Shown: positions 42,263-53,776 of the stretch, piece by piece
How positions within the stretch are numbered: the first letter of the stretch is position 1
Layout of the letters: each line of letters opens with the position of its first letter
Made by a program: the position numbers and the translations under genes
Assembly (NCBI GenBank): GCA_010279815.1
Contig: QEOQ01000274.1
Coordinates: 593,686 to 657,685 of the forward strand
Direction: 5' to 3'
Length of the DNA stretch: 64,000 nt
Source: Brachionus plicatilis
Lineage: Eukaryota > Rotifera > Eurotatoria > Ploima > Brachionidae
Notes under the pieces: model-generated
What the model was told of the DNA's origin: nothing
Seen by the model: only the letters and a program-made list of their open reading frames with translations
Databases searched by the model: none

Positions 42263-42637
42263 GGCAATGTGAAATTTTAGTACAAAAATTACAGTACAAA
42301 TAGTAAAAACTTTATAATTTTTTTTCTAATTGTGCAAAAATGGTTCTGCAAAAAGTACAATATTGTACAAATTTTGTACAAAAGAATTACAAGCTCTGCA
42401 AAAACTCTGCAAAAACTCTGAAATTTATTGTTTAGTTTAATCAAGGATTTTTTGATGGTGTGCATTTTACAGAAAATTGCAGAGTTTTTGCAGAGTTTTT
42501 GCAGAGCTTGGAATTATTTTGTACAAAATTTGTACAATATTGTACTTTTTGCAGAACCATTTTTGCACAATTAGAAAAAAAATTATTAAGTTTTTACTAT
42601 TTGTACTGTAATTTTTGTACTAAAATTTCACATTGCC
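42263..42637. mobile_element. fold-back MITE, GGCAATGTG family, 8-bp duplication
   Basis: Ends identical in type to the element at 29305; flanks TAGTAGAA on both sides (42255-42262, 42638-42645). It landed in or generated a short TAG-repeat tract. 375 bp with long hairpin arms. Confidence 0.88.
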
Positions 42638-42911
42638 TAGTAGAAGTATAAATGCTGTGGGAGACTTGAGCCTCCAAGTAATGGCGCACGTAGACGCCCC
42701 ACTTGATTTCCTATTTTTTAAATAAGTTATTTTTAGATAGCTTATTTTTACATATTTTATAAATAAATTTTGTTTTTTTACATATTTTCTAATATCATAT
42801 TTTTAGAAAAAATTTTAATCTTAGTGGTAACAACAAAGAGTTTTATAAAAAATTAAGTATTTTGTCAATATAGTGTGTGTAAAGTGATTTTGGTGGATGT
42901 TGTCTTATCTA

Positions 42912-43026
42912 TTATAAACCCAGTTGTTTATCAATTCTGTTTTTAAATGTGTTGGTGTTAGTTACGCATCTGGTCGCTGCATCGAGGGCATTCCAGTCAC
43001 CTGCGGTCCTATTCGTGAAGAAGTTT
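42912..43026 (-). mobile_element. LINE ORF2 C-terminal fragment, minus strand
   Basis: The minus strand reads NFFTNRTAGDWNALDAA, TNTNTFKNRIDKQLGL and then two stops: the classical last residues of CR1/Jockey-type ORF2. GC-richer than its surroundings. Its 5' edge joins the Merlin terminal relic at about 43030. Confidence 0.7.
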
Positions 43027-43039
43027 GATCATATAATTT

Positions 43040-43115
43040 TAGGATTAGTCTTGTTCATCAAACCAGACTGATCATTGAATTAAAGCATCATTAAAATGAT
43101 CACATTTTTGATTAG
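43040..43115 (+). mobile_element. Merlin right terminal repeat relic
   Basis: GTCTTGTTCATCAAACCAG and CATTAAAATGATCACATTTT match 14690-14740 of the intact Merlin element in the same orientation, with an extra insertion between them. Together with 41147-41194 it indicates a second Merlin copy broken up by mariner, MITE and LINE insertions. Confidence 0.6.
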
Positions 43116-43254
43116 ATCCCAAATATGATCAAATTGGAAAATTAATTTGGAATTGAAATCTGTTCAAATCTTAGTTGGATATATCAGACCAGAGTGGTGG
43201 CAAATAGAGCCAGCATGTTGCTTTAACATAATGAAGAACATTGAAAATTTGCTA

Positions 43255-44570
43255 AAGCCTTTAAGATAAATTGCAATGATCAAATCAATATTGTATTTGT
43301 AAAACTTTTAATTTTATATTTTTATCAGCAGTCTTAATATCAAATAACGTTTTTTGAAATAAATTGATTAATTAAAAATTATTTTAAATTTCCTATATTC
43401 TAAATTTGCTAAAGCCTTTAAGTTACTTTTAATCGCATTCATAAGCCTTCACTTAGTATATGGTAAAGATTCATTGTATACCAGTGCGAAAAAGGATATG
43501 TTCATCAATAGTTTAGGAAAAAACCAAGTCAGCAAATGGATCAAAAATCTATTTTGTGACAGTGTTAATTTTATCGGAAATTTTCGTAAAAATGGTATAA
43601 TATTAAAAGCATAAAAAAGAACGACCATTTGCAATTTTTCATTAAAAATTGACTTTTTTCCTATATTTTCAAATAATTTTACAACTTTTTTATGAATTTT
43701 ACGTAAAAATAGAAAAGATTGTGAGCTGCTAGATTGACTATGTTAAAGAACTATTTGAGAAAGATCTGTACAGTAAATATCTTTTCGTCGAAAACAGTTT
43801 TTTAAACATTTTGTATATTTCAACTTTTCTAAAACATGATTTTGAAATGTTTAGAAAAAAATAAGAATTATTTATACGCTTAAGATTCATTTTTTCAAAT
43901 AGAATTTTATTCAATTCTATTTTTATATTTTTTTTACATTTTTTGACGAAAATATGCCATCTTTTAAGTAAAATTCTTAAAAAATTGTTGAAAAAATAAA
44001 AGGAAAAAATGGTTCTTTTTTGACTTTTAATATTTTATCAGTTTTTACATAAATTTACGGAAAAAATGATAAATTTCAATGATCAAATTAACAGTAATGT
44101 GAATTTCGAATAGAAATTGAACAAAAATTTTTCATTTTTTGATAAATTCAAATTAAATTTAATAAAGAATATTAGAAAAAATACTTCAGCATAGTGCAAT
44201 ATACTTTGTTATACTTTTTTTGCCTAAAATAATTTTTCTCATGAAAAAAATGACAGGAATGAAAAAATAAAGAATCACTAGGATTTAAATAGATTATTAA
44301 TTTGATTAGAAAAAAAAGAAATTAAAAATTTTATTCTAGATGAAAAAGATATGTTGCAGTATTTTTTCTAATATTTTTTATTAAATTTAATTTGAATTTA
44401 TCAAAAAACGAAGAATTTTTGTTCAACTTGTATTCGATATTCACAAAACCCAAATTAACTTGTATTTGTAAAACTTTTAATTTTAGATTCTGATCAGCAG
44501 TCTTAATATTAAATATTATTTTTTAAAATAAATTTATTAATTGAAAATTATAATAAATTTCTAATATTCT
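43255..44570. repeat. split direct repeat enclosing a fold-back segment
   Basis: TTGTATTTGTAAAACTTTTA and CAGCAGTCTTAATAT at 43299-43340 recur at 44460-44505 with flanking similarity of more than 100 bp. Between them, 44095-44190 and 44350-44455 are inverted copies (for example TTTTTTGATAAATTCAAATT). No coding content. Confidence 0.5.
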
Positions 44571-44634
44571 TTCAAATTTTTAAAATCTTCTTTTAATTAT
44601 TGATATAATCTATAAGACATTCAAAATTAAATTA

Positions 44635-45474
44635 CTATTCATTGCTCCAATTAATTGTGACTTGAGAATTGGTAAGTTTTACTCCATAATAACCAGTCCA
44701 ATTGGTAGCATCCCTGCCTCCATGTATGAACAAAATAAATCTCAAACTACTTGAACAGTCTTTAAACGTGTACACAAACTCTTTCCATTCAGAATTGGAC
44801 CAATTTTCTTCACTCACTTTTTCATCATAGGAAATTGAGCCAAGCTCATTTAAATCGTCATCGTACAGAACGACCTGAATGTAGTACTCGTAGCCTAAAT
44901 AAAGTCTCCCGGCATACGAGTCTTTGATTGTGACGCTAGGCACAAAACACTCTAGTAGAGGCCAGGATAAGCCCTCTGATTGCAAATCGATCAATTGATA
45001 TTTGAAAATAATTGATGATGAGGTGGCAAATTTTTTAATGGGCCTTTTATTTTCATCAAAGGCTGGAACACTGCATTCATCATGCTCCTCGATTATGAAG
45101 CTGCTAGAATATGAACAGTCCTCGATTGAGTCTGTGCACAATTGATCCGAAACAGACCAGTGATCCAAACCAGAGCTGAAGCACGGATTCCTGATTAGAT
45201 TTCGGCCAAATGGCTTTTTTAAATAAAAAGCCTTCAAAGATGCGGGATCAAGACCTGGAACTAGCTGCAGGCCTAGCTCGGCTTTGATTTTAAACTTCCA
45301 GAAACGCTCACTCTGTATGAGCGAGTACCATTTTTTACAAGTCAAAGAAGCGTTGTTAACCAAGTCGTGGAAAGAAAGCCTAGAGAGAATAGATAGCAAA
45401 ATTTCATTTGGTAATTGATTCATGCTCATTCTGGTTAAATCACTATTTAAAAAAAATTTAAAAAAAATATACAC
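44635..45474 (-). CDS. F-box protein with FBA domain (FBXO2/6/27/44 type)
   Basis: The F-box is at about residues 18-62 (MNQLPNEILLSILSRLSF, LTCKKWYSLIQSERFWK), the Skp1-binding module of SCF ubiquitin ligases. From about residue 88 an F-box-associated (FBA) domain follows: FGRNLIRNPCFSSGLDHW, ECFVPSVTIKDSYAGRLY, YYIQVVLYDD, EWKEFVYTFKDCSSSLRF and the diagnostic GGRDATNWTGYYGVKLTNS. FBA proteins of this type recognise high-mannose N-glycans of misfolded glycoproteins for ERAD in vertebrates; the binding specificity here is unknown. The upstream residues MYIFFKF.. follow a splice-acceptor-like AAATAG at about 45443, so translation more likely starts at the ATG at 45429 or 45423. Length of about 265-279 residues fits the family. 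Confidence 0.92.
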   Translation of the reverse strand: MYIFFKFFLNSDLTRMSMNQLPNEILLSILSRLSFHDLVNNASLTCKKWYSLIQSERFWKFKIKAELGLQLVPGLDPASLKAFYLKKPFGRNLIRNPCFSSGLDHWSVSDQLCTDSIEDCSYSSSFIIEEHDECSVPAFDENKRPIKKFATSSSIIFKYQLIDLQSEGLSWPLLECFVPSVTIKDSYAGRLYLGYEYYIQVVLYDDDLNELGSISYDEKVSEENWSNSEWKEFVYTFKDCSSSLRFILFIHGGRDATNWTGYYGVKLTNSQVTINWSNE

Positions 45475-45509
45475 AAAATAAAAATTTATTTACAAAATAT
45501 TTTGTTTGT

Positions 45510-45668
45510 TTATTCGATCAAGTAATCATAAAATAAATTTTTAAATTTAGAAAAATCATTAAAGTTATCAAATTGAGGATCGAATTCGATCACTGCGCTG
45601 ACTAAAATTAGCTCCAAGTTGATGGTGTCTTCTACAGGCTCTGTGTTTCTCGCCTCTTGTGTGTCCAT
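45510..45668 (-). CDS. small ORF upstream of the F-box gene
   Basis: A 52-codon frame on the same strand starts MDTQEARNTEPVEDTIN and ends at 45510, only 36 bp before the F-box reading frame. It is GC-richer than the flanks and acidic, like real coding sequence. It may be a 5' exon of the F-box gene whose link I could not reconstruct, or an upstream ORF. Confidence 0.4.
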   Translation of the reverse strand: MDTQEARNTEPVEDTINLELILVSAVIEFDPQFDNFNDFSKFKNLFYDYLIE

Positions 45669-47371
45669 TATTTTGCCAATTTACCGAATTTTTTCTTCGT
45701 CAAAATTGTCGAGTGTTTAATTTTTTTCTTTCTTTAAATAGTGAGAATTGGCTCTCAAAGTTAGAATGATAAATTTCTCGCTAAATAAAGATAATTTCAT
45801 AGGTTATTTATGGGTACAATTTTTTTTAGTTCAGTTTCTGTAAATTTTAAGAGTAGAACAATTTTTAATTTGATAAGAGTGCAAATTTTTTAAAATTTGT
45901 TTCGACACTTGTTAGCACTGAAATGCTCTTGCTTATCATGAATTAATAATTTATTAGTCTTTTTTTAGCCTGTTCTTTAAAAGGGTAAACAAAATCTACT
46001 CTCTTCAAAAATAATTATTTTTAAAATTAATTCGCTGATTTATTAACACCTATTTAAATCCAAATGAATAAGCAAACGAATGTGAAATCACGAATATGTG
46101 GTATTGTAAACTAAATTGACAATTTGTGCAAATTTTTCCATTTATTACGATTTAATTTTAAAATTATTTAAATTTTAAACAAAAAACGAATTTAAATTAA
46201 TTAAATTAATTAGGAATTTAAATCGATATACAATCGATATAGTGTATTACATAAACAAAGTTCCAAAATTATTATAAAAAAAATATACGAAAATTTTTTG
46301 AATGTAGTATTTTTTAAATTAATCTTTACAACTAACTCAAAGAATTATTTACTTCTTGTTACACTTCTATGAAGAACTAATCGAGCGGATTCACTTATTC
46401 CTTTATATTTAACTTTTTTTGGTCATTTCATTGATGCATAAATTTTTTTCAAATGCTATTCTCCTAAAAGGAGGATAATTCAATTATTAATAATTTTTAA
46501 TTTATTAATTTTCAAGACTGAATAAGAAACACTTCATTTATTTAATTATTTTAAATAAAGATACAACATGTTTTTTTTTTTTTAAATAAAATCAAAATTA
46601 TGCATAAAAAATAATAAATTAATTTAAATTTAAAATTATTGAAAAATAAATCATATTTACACGCTCCATTATGAATTAAGTATATTATGAGATACAGACA
46701 TTTTTAAGTGGTTAAAAGTTAAATTGAGATTTTAAAAATATTTGAAGCTATTACAGATTGGATTTTTTTTTTCTGGTCATTTGTCAAATTATTTTGACTT
46801 TTTCTGGTAAAATTCTTAAAAGACGATGTGAAATTCAACAAAAATTGAACAAAAATATTTATTTTTTTGAAAAATTAGAGATAAAAAATTCTTTAAAAAA
46901 ATCAACGCAGTGCCACATCTTATATTGCATCTTTTTTTTCTTTGACAAAAATAGCCAAAAAATAAACATAAATGAGATTTTAATTTTATTATGAATTTAA
47001 ATGATTTAAAGAGACAGTAAAAGATTTTATTTTAGATTAAAAAAGAGCATTGTCATGCAATTTTTTTATGTTTGATTCTTATTTTTTAATAAATTAAATT
47101 AATTTATATATTTTTTTCAATTTGAATTGTAATTCACAGCGTTCTTTTTTGGAATTGTTTGACCAAGAATTTTTTGCAGCAAAATCAAGAAGTAAATAGT
47201 TATTGATTTTACATTCACAGCTCAACGTTGGTCATTAAAAAAAATAAGGTACTTCTTCACAGACTTTTGCCTTTTTGAATAAAAGGCATCCATTTTGAAT
47301 TTTTAATTTTATTAAAATTAAATTTTTTTTTAAATTTTTTATTTTAATTTATTATTATTAAATCAAAAAAG
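45669..47371. other. AT-rich intergenic region
   Basis: Possible promoter region of the F-box gene at its left side. No gene, RNA or defined repeat recognised. Confidence 0.4.
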
Positions 47372-47515
47372 GGCAATGAGAATTTTGGTACAAAAAGTAA
47401 TAATTTAAAGTACCAATAATTCCTTTTGTAAAAATTTTTTCAAACGAATTTTTGGCTCTGCAAAAACTCTGCAATTTTTTGCATATTTTAATCAAATATT
47501 TTTGATGGGCTATCG

Positions 47516-48337
47516 GTTTTTTAATACCTCAAATTTATTAAAATTTACCTCAAATTTATTAAAATTTACCTCAAATTTAATAAAAGACTATTTTTTTATT
47601 AAAAAAGTAGCAAAATATAAAAAAAGTATTCAAATAAAAAAAAATTACATCAATTTAAAAAAAAAGAAAGCAATTTCATTATAAAACCGCAAAAAGTTAA
47701 TACTCACCTCTAAAAATAAAAAAAATTAACAATTATCACAATAAAAATATCTTTTTTTTTCATAATTAAGCCACATTTTTCACATGTTTTAGATTCATTA
47801 TTTTGAGTAGATTCTTGATTGAATGTTTTTTGTTTTTTTTGATTATTAGGCACAACTTCGGTTAAATCATCATCATCATAAGAGAAGCCTTTTGGATCTC
47901 CACCACCGCCAACTAAATCCGATGGTTGTATTATTAGAGCTGGTTTATTTTTTTCTGGGGCACCACGTTTACGATTCGGTTGAATTGGTAAATCCATAGC
48001 ATGAATGTCAGATGCACATTTTTTTAGCCTTGCACATACTGCAATTTGATGATTACACTTGTAATCCTTTTGAAAAATGTGGCTTAATTATGAAAAAAAA
48101 AGATATTTTTATTGTGATAATTGTTAATTTTTTTTATTTTTAGAGGTGAGTATTAACTTTTTGCGGTTTTATAATGAAATTGCTTTCTTTTTTTTTAAAT
48201 TGATGTAATTTTTTTTTATTTGAATACTTTTTTTATATTTTGCTACTTTTTTAATAAAAAAATAGTCTTTTATTAAATTTGAGGTAAATTTTAATAAATT
48301 TGAGGTAAATTTTAATAAATTTGAGGTACTAAAAAAC
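47516..48337. repeat. fold-back element with 267-bp arms carrying a MULE tail
   Basis: 47516-47782 is the near-perfect reverse complement of 48071-48337 (sum 95853). The arms start with GTTTTTTAATACCTCAAATT and contain three copies of ACCTCAAATTTATTAAAATTT-type repeats at the outer side. The loop (47783-48070) holds the beginning of the MULE tail; the left arm holds its end. Confidence 0.8.
47710..48063 (-). mobile_element. MULE SWIM/C-terminal tail fragment, copy 2
   Basis: The minus strand reads DYKCNHQIAVCARLKKC (second half of a SWIM finger, compare NYKCDHVIAI in the MULE at 23.5 kb), then MDLPIQPNRKRGAPEK, ALIIQPSD, an Asp/Gly-rich linker and TCEKCGLIMKK. Adding one base in the A run that follows would give a second CxxC pair right before a stop, suggesting a terminal zinc ribbon. 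The first half of the finger and the whole catalytic domain are missing. Confidence 0.65.
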
Positions 48338-48552
48338 TTTATTTCTTTTTGATGGTGTAATTTCAGAGTTTATGCATAGCTTAGAATTGTTTGTACAAAT
48401 TTGCATAATATTGTAATGTTTACAGAACCATATCTGCACAATAAAAAAAAATTATTAGGTTTTTGCTTATTGTACTAAAATTTCACATTGCCCAAATAAG
48501 TCAACCTTTTTTTGAAATCATTTTTTTAAGTTTTATTTTGATAATTAGAATA

Positions 48553-48700
48553 GACATTGTGAAATTTAATACAAATTTTCCATACAAAACTGAAAAAATT
48601 ATATGATTTTTGCTCTAATGGCTTGGAGTTTTTTTTTGAAGTGAAACAACAATTTCTTTTTGCTCATATTGATATCTGAAAAACTCTACAATTTAGATTT
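48553..48700. repeat. decayed MITE half, GGCATCGTG family
   Basis: ACATTGTGAAATTTAATAC followed by a TTTTGCTCTAATGGCTTG-type stretch and GAAGTGAAACAACAATT keeps the order of the left half of the element at 14846; the right half is gone. Confidence 0.4.
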
Positions 48701-51588
48701 TTGTTTTCAATTATTTTTTATGGCGTACAATTTAAAAAAAAAAAAATTAATAATCGTTCATGGTGCAAAACTTCTCTGATGAAATTTATAAAAAATAAAT
48801 TAGAATGAAATTTTACATTGAAATTAATTTTACATTATTTTTAGTAAGCGTGCGTAATTTTACGTAAATTTTAGCTGGCAAGGATATGTAATTTTACGTA
48901 AAACTTGTTGAACTTTTTATCTGAGTCTGCCAAAATTCTGAAAATTTTGCAGAATTTGTTGAACGTAAAAACATCCTTGGATAACTTCAATTTGCAGAAG
49001 TATCTCAATCAAATACAAAGTTTCTAAGTAGAGACTTATTTGTTGAATTGTTATTCTCTATCGATTTAGATCCTTCAAAAAAAATCCTAAATGAAATTTA
49101 ATAAAAATAAATAAATAAGTAACTTTGAAAAATTTTCGATTTAAAAAATAATATTAATATTACTGCTACAGTAACTACCACTTGGTAGAAAAAACTGCTT
49201 AAAAGTTAAAAAAAATTTGATGAGTTTAAAATTGAATAATTTGGTCAATTAATTTATGGTTTTAAAAAACGCAATTTCAAATAATTCAAAACTTTTTTTG
49301 ATCGTTTTTTAAATATTTTAATTGTTATTTTTGGTTTAGTACAAAAGGGTTGCAGTATTTGTTACTACTTCTACTATCAAAACAATTTTTTCCAGACCTT
49401 TGTGTAATGCTTCGCGTGAGTTTCTGATCCGTCACGGTTGAGTGTTTTTTGATCGATCTTCGATTATTGATTTGCTTGATTGATATACGATCGAAAGAGG
49501 GGTCCCTATGACACTTCTCAGTGCCTTTTTTGTATACTTTTCAATATACGGAAAAACTAGACTACTCTGTGCTTGAGTTGGTCAGTTAATGACCAAGTCT
49601 TTCGCCTAGTCCCTAGGGCCTCAAAGAACGAAGCAATAGGACTTTTAAATGATAGGATACTTTTCAGTAACCTGATAGATGACTTTTCAATCACCTATAA
49701 AATTGAACTAAAAGATACTTTTCAATATCTTATTCCGGAAAGTAAATTAAGATATAATTTTCTTTCTAAGATTTTATTAGTTTTTTTGTTATTTTATTAT
49801 TTAAAAATGCAATTAATATATATACGAAAATTACAAAGTTATAATAGTTTTTCTCATTAACTTTTCTAAAAATAACTTCAAGGTAAAATTTATTAAAATT
49901 TTATTTTTTCCTTTTTTAATCTTGAAATTAGATCTTTACATTTGGACAGATTATCAACCAAAAATATTTCTTTTTTTAAATTTTAATTGAAGAAAAAGTC
50001 TCAAAAAATTAGCAACATATTGTATCGATTAAAGTATCTTGGCGTTTGAGTAGATCGTAAATGCTACAGTAAATAACACCTGCACATTGGGAGCATTTTA
50101 TTTACTCAAAACAAACCTAGACATCAGTAGCAAGCACATAATTGAAAGCAGAAATGAGCTTAAATTATTTGTGAAAGTTAACTTAACGTGAACGATGAGA
50201 TCACTTGTTTTTGTTCTGAATTTGAATTAAAAAACAAACTTTTTATGAAAAAAAAACAAAACTATAAATATTGAAATAAATTTTTAAATTTTATTTTAGC
50301 TTTCAAGGTATGCCTCTTGATTTGAAGAAAAAACTTAACTTTAAAAATACTAAAAATATAATCATTTTATTTTATTATCATCGCCGAGCCTGGCGTAATT
50401 TTGAAATAAATAAATAAAATAAATATTGAAAGATGCTAAATTTCACCTTACTTAGCTTTGGTATTTTTTGCTAATGAAAAAATTTTAATCTCGGTTACGG
50501 TAAGGTGCAATATTGGATGTCACACACTGTTTAATTTTTTTTGAGATTGTTTTGATCCTCCAATTTAATTTTATTCAAAAAAATTAATCAATATTTTTGT
50601 TCAATTTTTTCTGAATTTTGCAACGGCCATTCAATCTTGTGAAAAATTTTGTTTAAATAATTAAAAAAAAGTTTTAAATCGAAAAAAGAGAAGATTGAAA
50701 TTTTATTACAAAGTATCTTTAAAATGACTTTAAAAAATTTGAACAAAAGTATTGCAATTAAATAATTTTTTGATAATCATCTCAGCATTTAAACTTGATT
50801 TTTAAATTAGCACCACAAGTTATTACCAAAAATTAGAAAAAAGTGCTTTTAACATGGAATTTCTGACTTAAAAAAATTGATTTATACAAATTTAAAATCA
50901 AAATATTAAAAAGACAAATTAAAGAATAAAATTTTATTTCGATTGAATAATACAAATCGTAAATTGAATAAAGTTTTGCAAGCGATTTTTTAATTTTTTT
51001 TTAAAAAATTAAAAATTTTTACAATTTAATAAAATTTGCATTTTAACAATTTTATTGTCAAAATAAAAAAATTAATTAGGCTTTATACTTTAATTTCTTA
51101 ATATCCTTTTGATTTTAAATGACAGTGAGAATTAAATTTAACTGCAGCCTTCAAATATTTTCATTATCTGTACCCACACTTACTACTTCATGGCATTAAC
51201 TTCAAATACGACCATTAATGGAAAATTCTGTTCGATCATTCTTCAGGATTTCTTGTTGATTTTATAATTTTATTTAATTTAAAGCAATTGTGGCCAAAGA
51301 TTAAAAAAAAGACAAACTCTAATTACAAAAAACAAACTCTTTGCTGATGTTTACTCTCAAAAAAATTAGTCATCTAAACAGATGAGTATAATTTTGGCCC
51401 AAGTAGATAAAACATTGACAAATATGTAAAATTAAAAAATATAATTTTACCATGCTTATATCTAACCTTTATAAACTCTAAGCCTAATCATTTAAATTAT
51501 TTGTTGTCTCAAAATTAGCATTCAATATCTTCATAAAAAAAAAAGCGAAATTTTTTATTTTCATAATTTCAAAATTATAATTTCAGCT
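48701..51588. other. long intergenic region with possible LINE debris
   Basis: A frame at 49573-49860 reads NDQVFRLVPRASKNEAIG and LIDDFSITYKIELKD without a family match. At 50028-50110 KYLGV and HIGSILFTQN appear in broken frames, and a tail of ATAAATAAATAAAATAAAT is found near 50405-50425 after a small hairpin (CGCCGAGCCTGGCG). These could be parts of one old LINE. TTTTACGTAAA-type palindromes occur at 48855-48905. No supported gene. Confidence 0.35.
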
Positions 51589-52965
51589 ATGGCAAATTCG
51601 ATAGCTGACGAAGTCCTCAATAAACATCCAGACTATGTTGAATTACTTTTAAACTGTACAATAGCTTGTCGCATAGTCTACGAGCCAAATCCAATAGACC
51701 TGCTCAAATCGAGCCCATTTGTCTCCTACAACCACTCGCTGAACAAAATCTGCCACAGCCATCAGCACACCTCGCCACTCACCAGACACATCAGTCCTTT
51801 AAACGACATAAAGTATTTGGTATGCGATATTGGGAAAAAAAGGATCCTGGCTGCATTTCGCGGCTCAATCTGCACCAGCGACTTTATCACTGATGCGCGC
51901 ATCAACTCCTCTTCCAATGCCTACATGGGCAAAGTTCACTCGGGCTTTTTTGACCGCTCACAGTCAGTGCCCTTAAACTATTTCATCAAAATACTAAGTC
52001 AGGGATACAGGCTTGTGCTGACAGGCCACAGTCTTGGCGCAGCTGTTAGCTGTCTGATCGCAGTCAAGCTCATCCTAAGCACCAAAGTGGGCTATGAAAA
52101 CTCGCACAACATTTTGTTCATTGGATTCGGCTGCCCATTGATTGGAGACCAACATTTTAAGAATAACATCGAAAAATTTCACAAAAGCAATTTTCATTTC
52201 ATCAAAAACGAAGACGATTTAGTTGTGATAGCACTCGATTATTTGACAAACAAAGTTCATGCAGAAATGGAATCTAGCAGTTTGCCAGACAATGGGTCTT
52301 TTATGTCAAGGATACAACAGGGAATACAAATGGCCAGACCTTTGATTCAGACTCTCATTCCAAAATATGAACAGTTCGGCATGCAGTTTCAGCTGGACAA
52401 AAGTGGCTTGAAAATGGTAGACACAGTCAAAATGGATTCGGTTAGTCAACTTGGCAACTTGAGCACTCTTTTAGGCCAGGCCTACAACCACTTTATTCAA
52501 AATTACTTTTTTAATTTTGAATACAATTATTTCTGCAAGTGTCATAATTCCAAGTTGTTCGAGACCATAACCGATTTGCATTTGTCAGAAAATAATTTGT
52601 ACAAGCTCAGAATTCTAAGGACAATTGATATGTATGAAATTTTTATTAGTTTTAGCTCAATTGAAAACAAAGAAAATGTTTTATGTGCAAAGTTGGTTTG
52701 TGGTGAAGAGGCGACATTCAATTACAATGATCCGCTCAAGGACGATTTGTGTTTTAAATTTGAATTCAAAATTTTGAAGTTAGCCAGACTAAGTCCGCCA
52801 TTAGAATTGACGCTAATCGGACATTTTAATTGTGTTAAGTATATGATCGATTTTGATCCTAATATTGTTGAGGAAAATTTAAGTATAGCCCAGAACAGTT
52901 TTAATAAGTTTGAAATGGCGTCTAAGGCTATTGGTTTTGGTCTTAGATTTTTATCGAAAAAATAG
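51589..52965 (+). CDS. class 3 lipase (alpha/beta hydrolase)
   Basis: An intronless 458-codon frame. Residues 80-150 have the Lipase_3 layout: LVCDIGKKRILAAFRGS (oxyanion-loop strand), DFITDARINS, VHSGFFD, then LVLTGHSLGAAVSC with the nucleophile Ser148 in GHSLG. FGCPLIGD and the KNEDDLV block (candidate catalytic Asp at 209/210) follow; the catalytic His is not certain. Such enzymes hydrolyse acylglycerols; the family includes cytosolic diacylglycerol lipases and secreted lipases. No signal peptide or membrane segment is visible, so a cytosolic enzyme is likely. The last 180 residues are not recognised; they may be a separate lipid- or protein-binding region. An AG just before the ATG (TTTCAG at 51581-51586) could be the acceptor of a 5' UTR intron. 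Coding sequence is GC-richer than flanks. Confidence 0.9.
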   Translation: MANSIADEVLNKHPDYVELLLNCTIACRIVYEPNPIDLLKSSPFVSYNHSLNKICHSHQHTSPLTRHISPLNDIKYLVCDIGKKRILAAFRGSICTSDFITDARINSSSNAYMGKVHSGFFDRSQSVPLNYFIKILSQGYRLVLTGHSLGAAVSCLIAVKLILSTKVGYENSHNILFIGFGCPLIGDQHFKNNIEKFHKSNFHFIKNEDDLVVIALDYLTNKVHAEMESSSLPDNGSFMSRIQQGIQMARPLIQTLIPKYEQFGMQFQLDKSGLKMVDTVKMDSVSQLGNLSTLLGQAYNHFIQNYFFNFEYNYFCKCHNSKLFETITDLHLSENNLYKLRILRTIDMYEIFISFSSIENKENVLCAKLVCGEEATFNYNDPLKDDLCFKFEFKILKLARLSPPLELTLIGHFNCVKYMIDFDPNIVEENLSIAQNSFNKFEMASKAIGFGLRFLSKK

Positions 52966-53776
52966 AATTTTATTCTTATTTTCAAATAAATTTTTAATAA
53001 AATTTTCAAGTAAAAAATATTTTTCAACTATAGGTAAAAGACCAAAGAGGTAAATAGATTTATTCTTTTGTGAATCTAAAATTCTGATTGCATCACTAAA
53101 AATACAGAACCAAAAAATTAGTTTTTTAATTTTTCTAACAAATTTTATTAATGTTTAATTTTCAATTGTGTGACAAATTCTCAACTTTCTATTTTTTTTT
53201 CTTTAGTTTGAATAAAAAGCTATCAAAATAAAATTTTTTTTTTCTAAAAATGTTGCATTATTATAAAATAAAAACATTGAATTAGATGATCCTGAACGAG
53301 AATTATTTAGCCATGCGATGAAAAAAAAAGATACAGAAGCTCAGTAAATTTACGTTGCTAAATTAAATAATTGTTCATTGACATTTAAATTTTTTGAAAG
53401 ATTTTTAAAATCAAAATAAATTCGCTTTTTAATAATTTCGGTAAATAAAAATTTTTTTGGTCTAAAGCCGATAACAAATAGAAAAAATATATCAGAGATG
53501 ATAACCCAAAATTTTGACTCAAGTAAAATATGACTCGAGTCAATTTCTATCTTCCCCAAAATTTACGTGAAATTATTTACCCCCATAGAATCCAGAGAAA
53601 ATTTACTGTTTTTGAAATTCACAATACCTTAAGAAGGCCACTAGATTATTAAAAAACACATTAGATAATTTTAAAATAGGGTAATGCTTAAAAAAAATCA
53701 TAAGTCTTCTGTGAAATACGACGAAAACGACTGAACGTTAAGCTCTTTTAGTCGTTTGTTTTTGGCTTAAACACTA

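Larger units (their letters stand above)
47372..48492. mobile_element. composite MITE (GGCAATG family) with foreign cargo
   Basis: The outer ends are GGCAATGAGAATTTTGGTAC and the inverse of GGCAATGTGAAATTTTAGT; the flanking 8-mers are CAAAAAAG and CAAATAAG (7 of 8 identical). The outer arms match the other family members (GCTCTGCAAAAACTCTGCAA, AACCATATCTGCACAAT), but the centre is occupied by a 822-bp fold-back element at 47516-48337. At 1121 bp it is about three times the usual length. Confidence 0.7.

Noticed and set aside
47710..47997. MDLPIQ frame as a host gene
   Set aside because: It continues upstream into half a SWIM finger and has two dispersed relatives, so it is a MULE tail inside a mobile unit.
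49573..49860. 95-codon frame as a gene
   Set aside because: Only the first 60 residues look coding, nothing recognised, and LINE-like debris lies downstream; left as part of an unassigned region.
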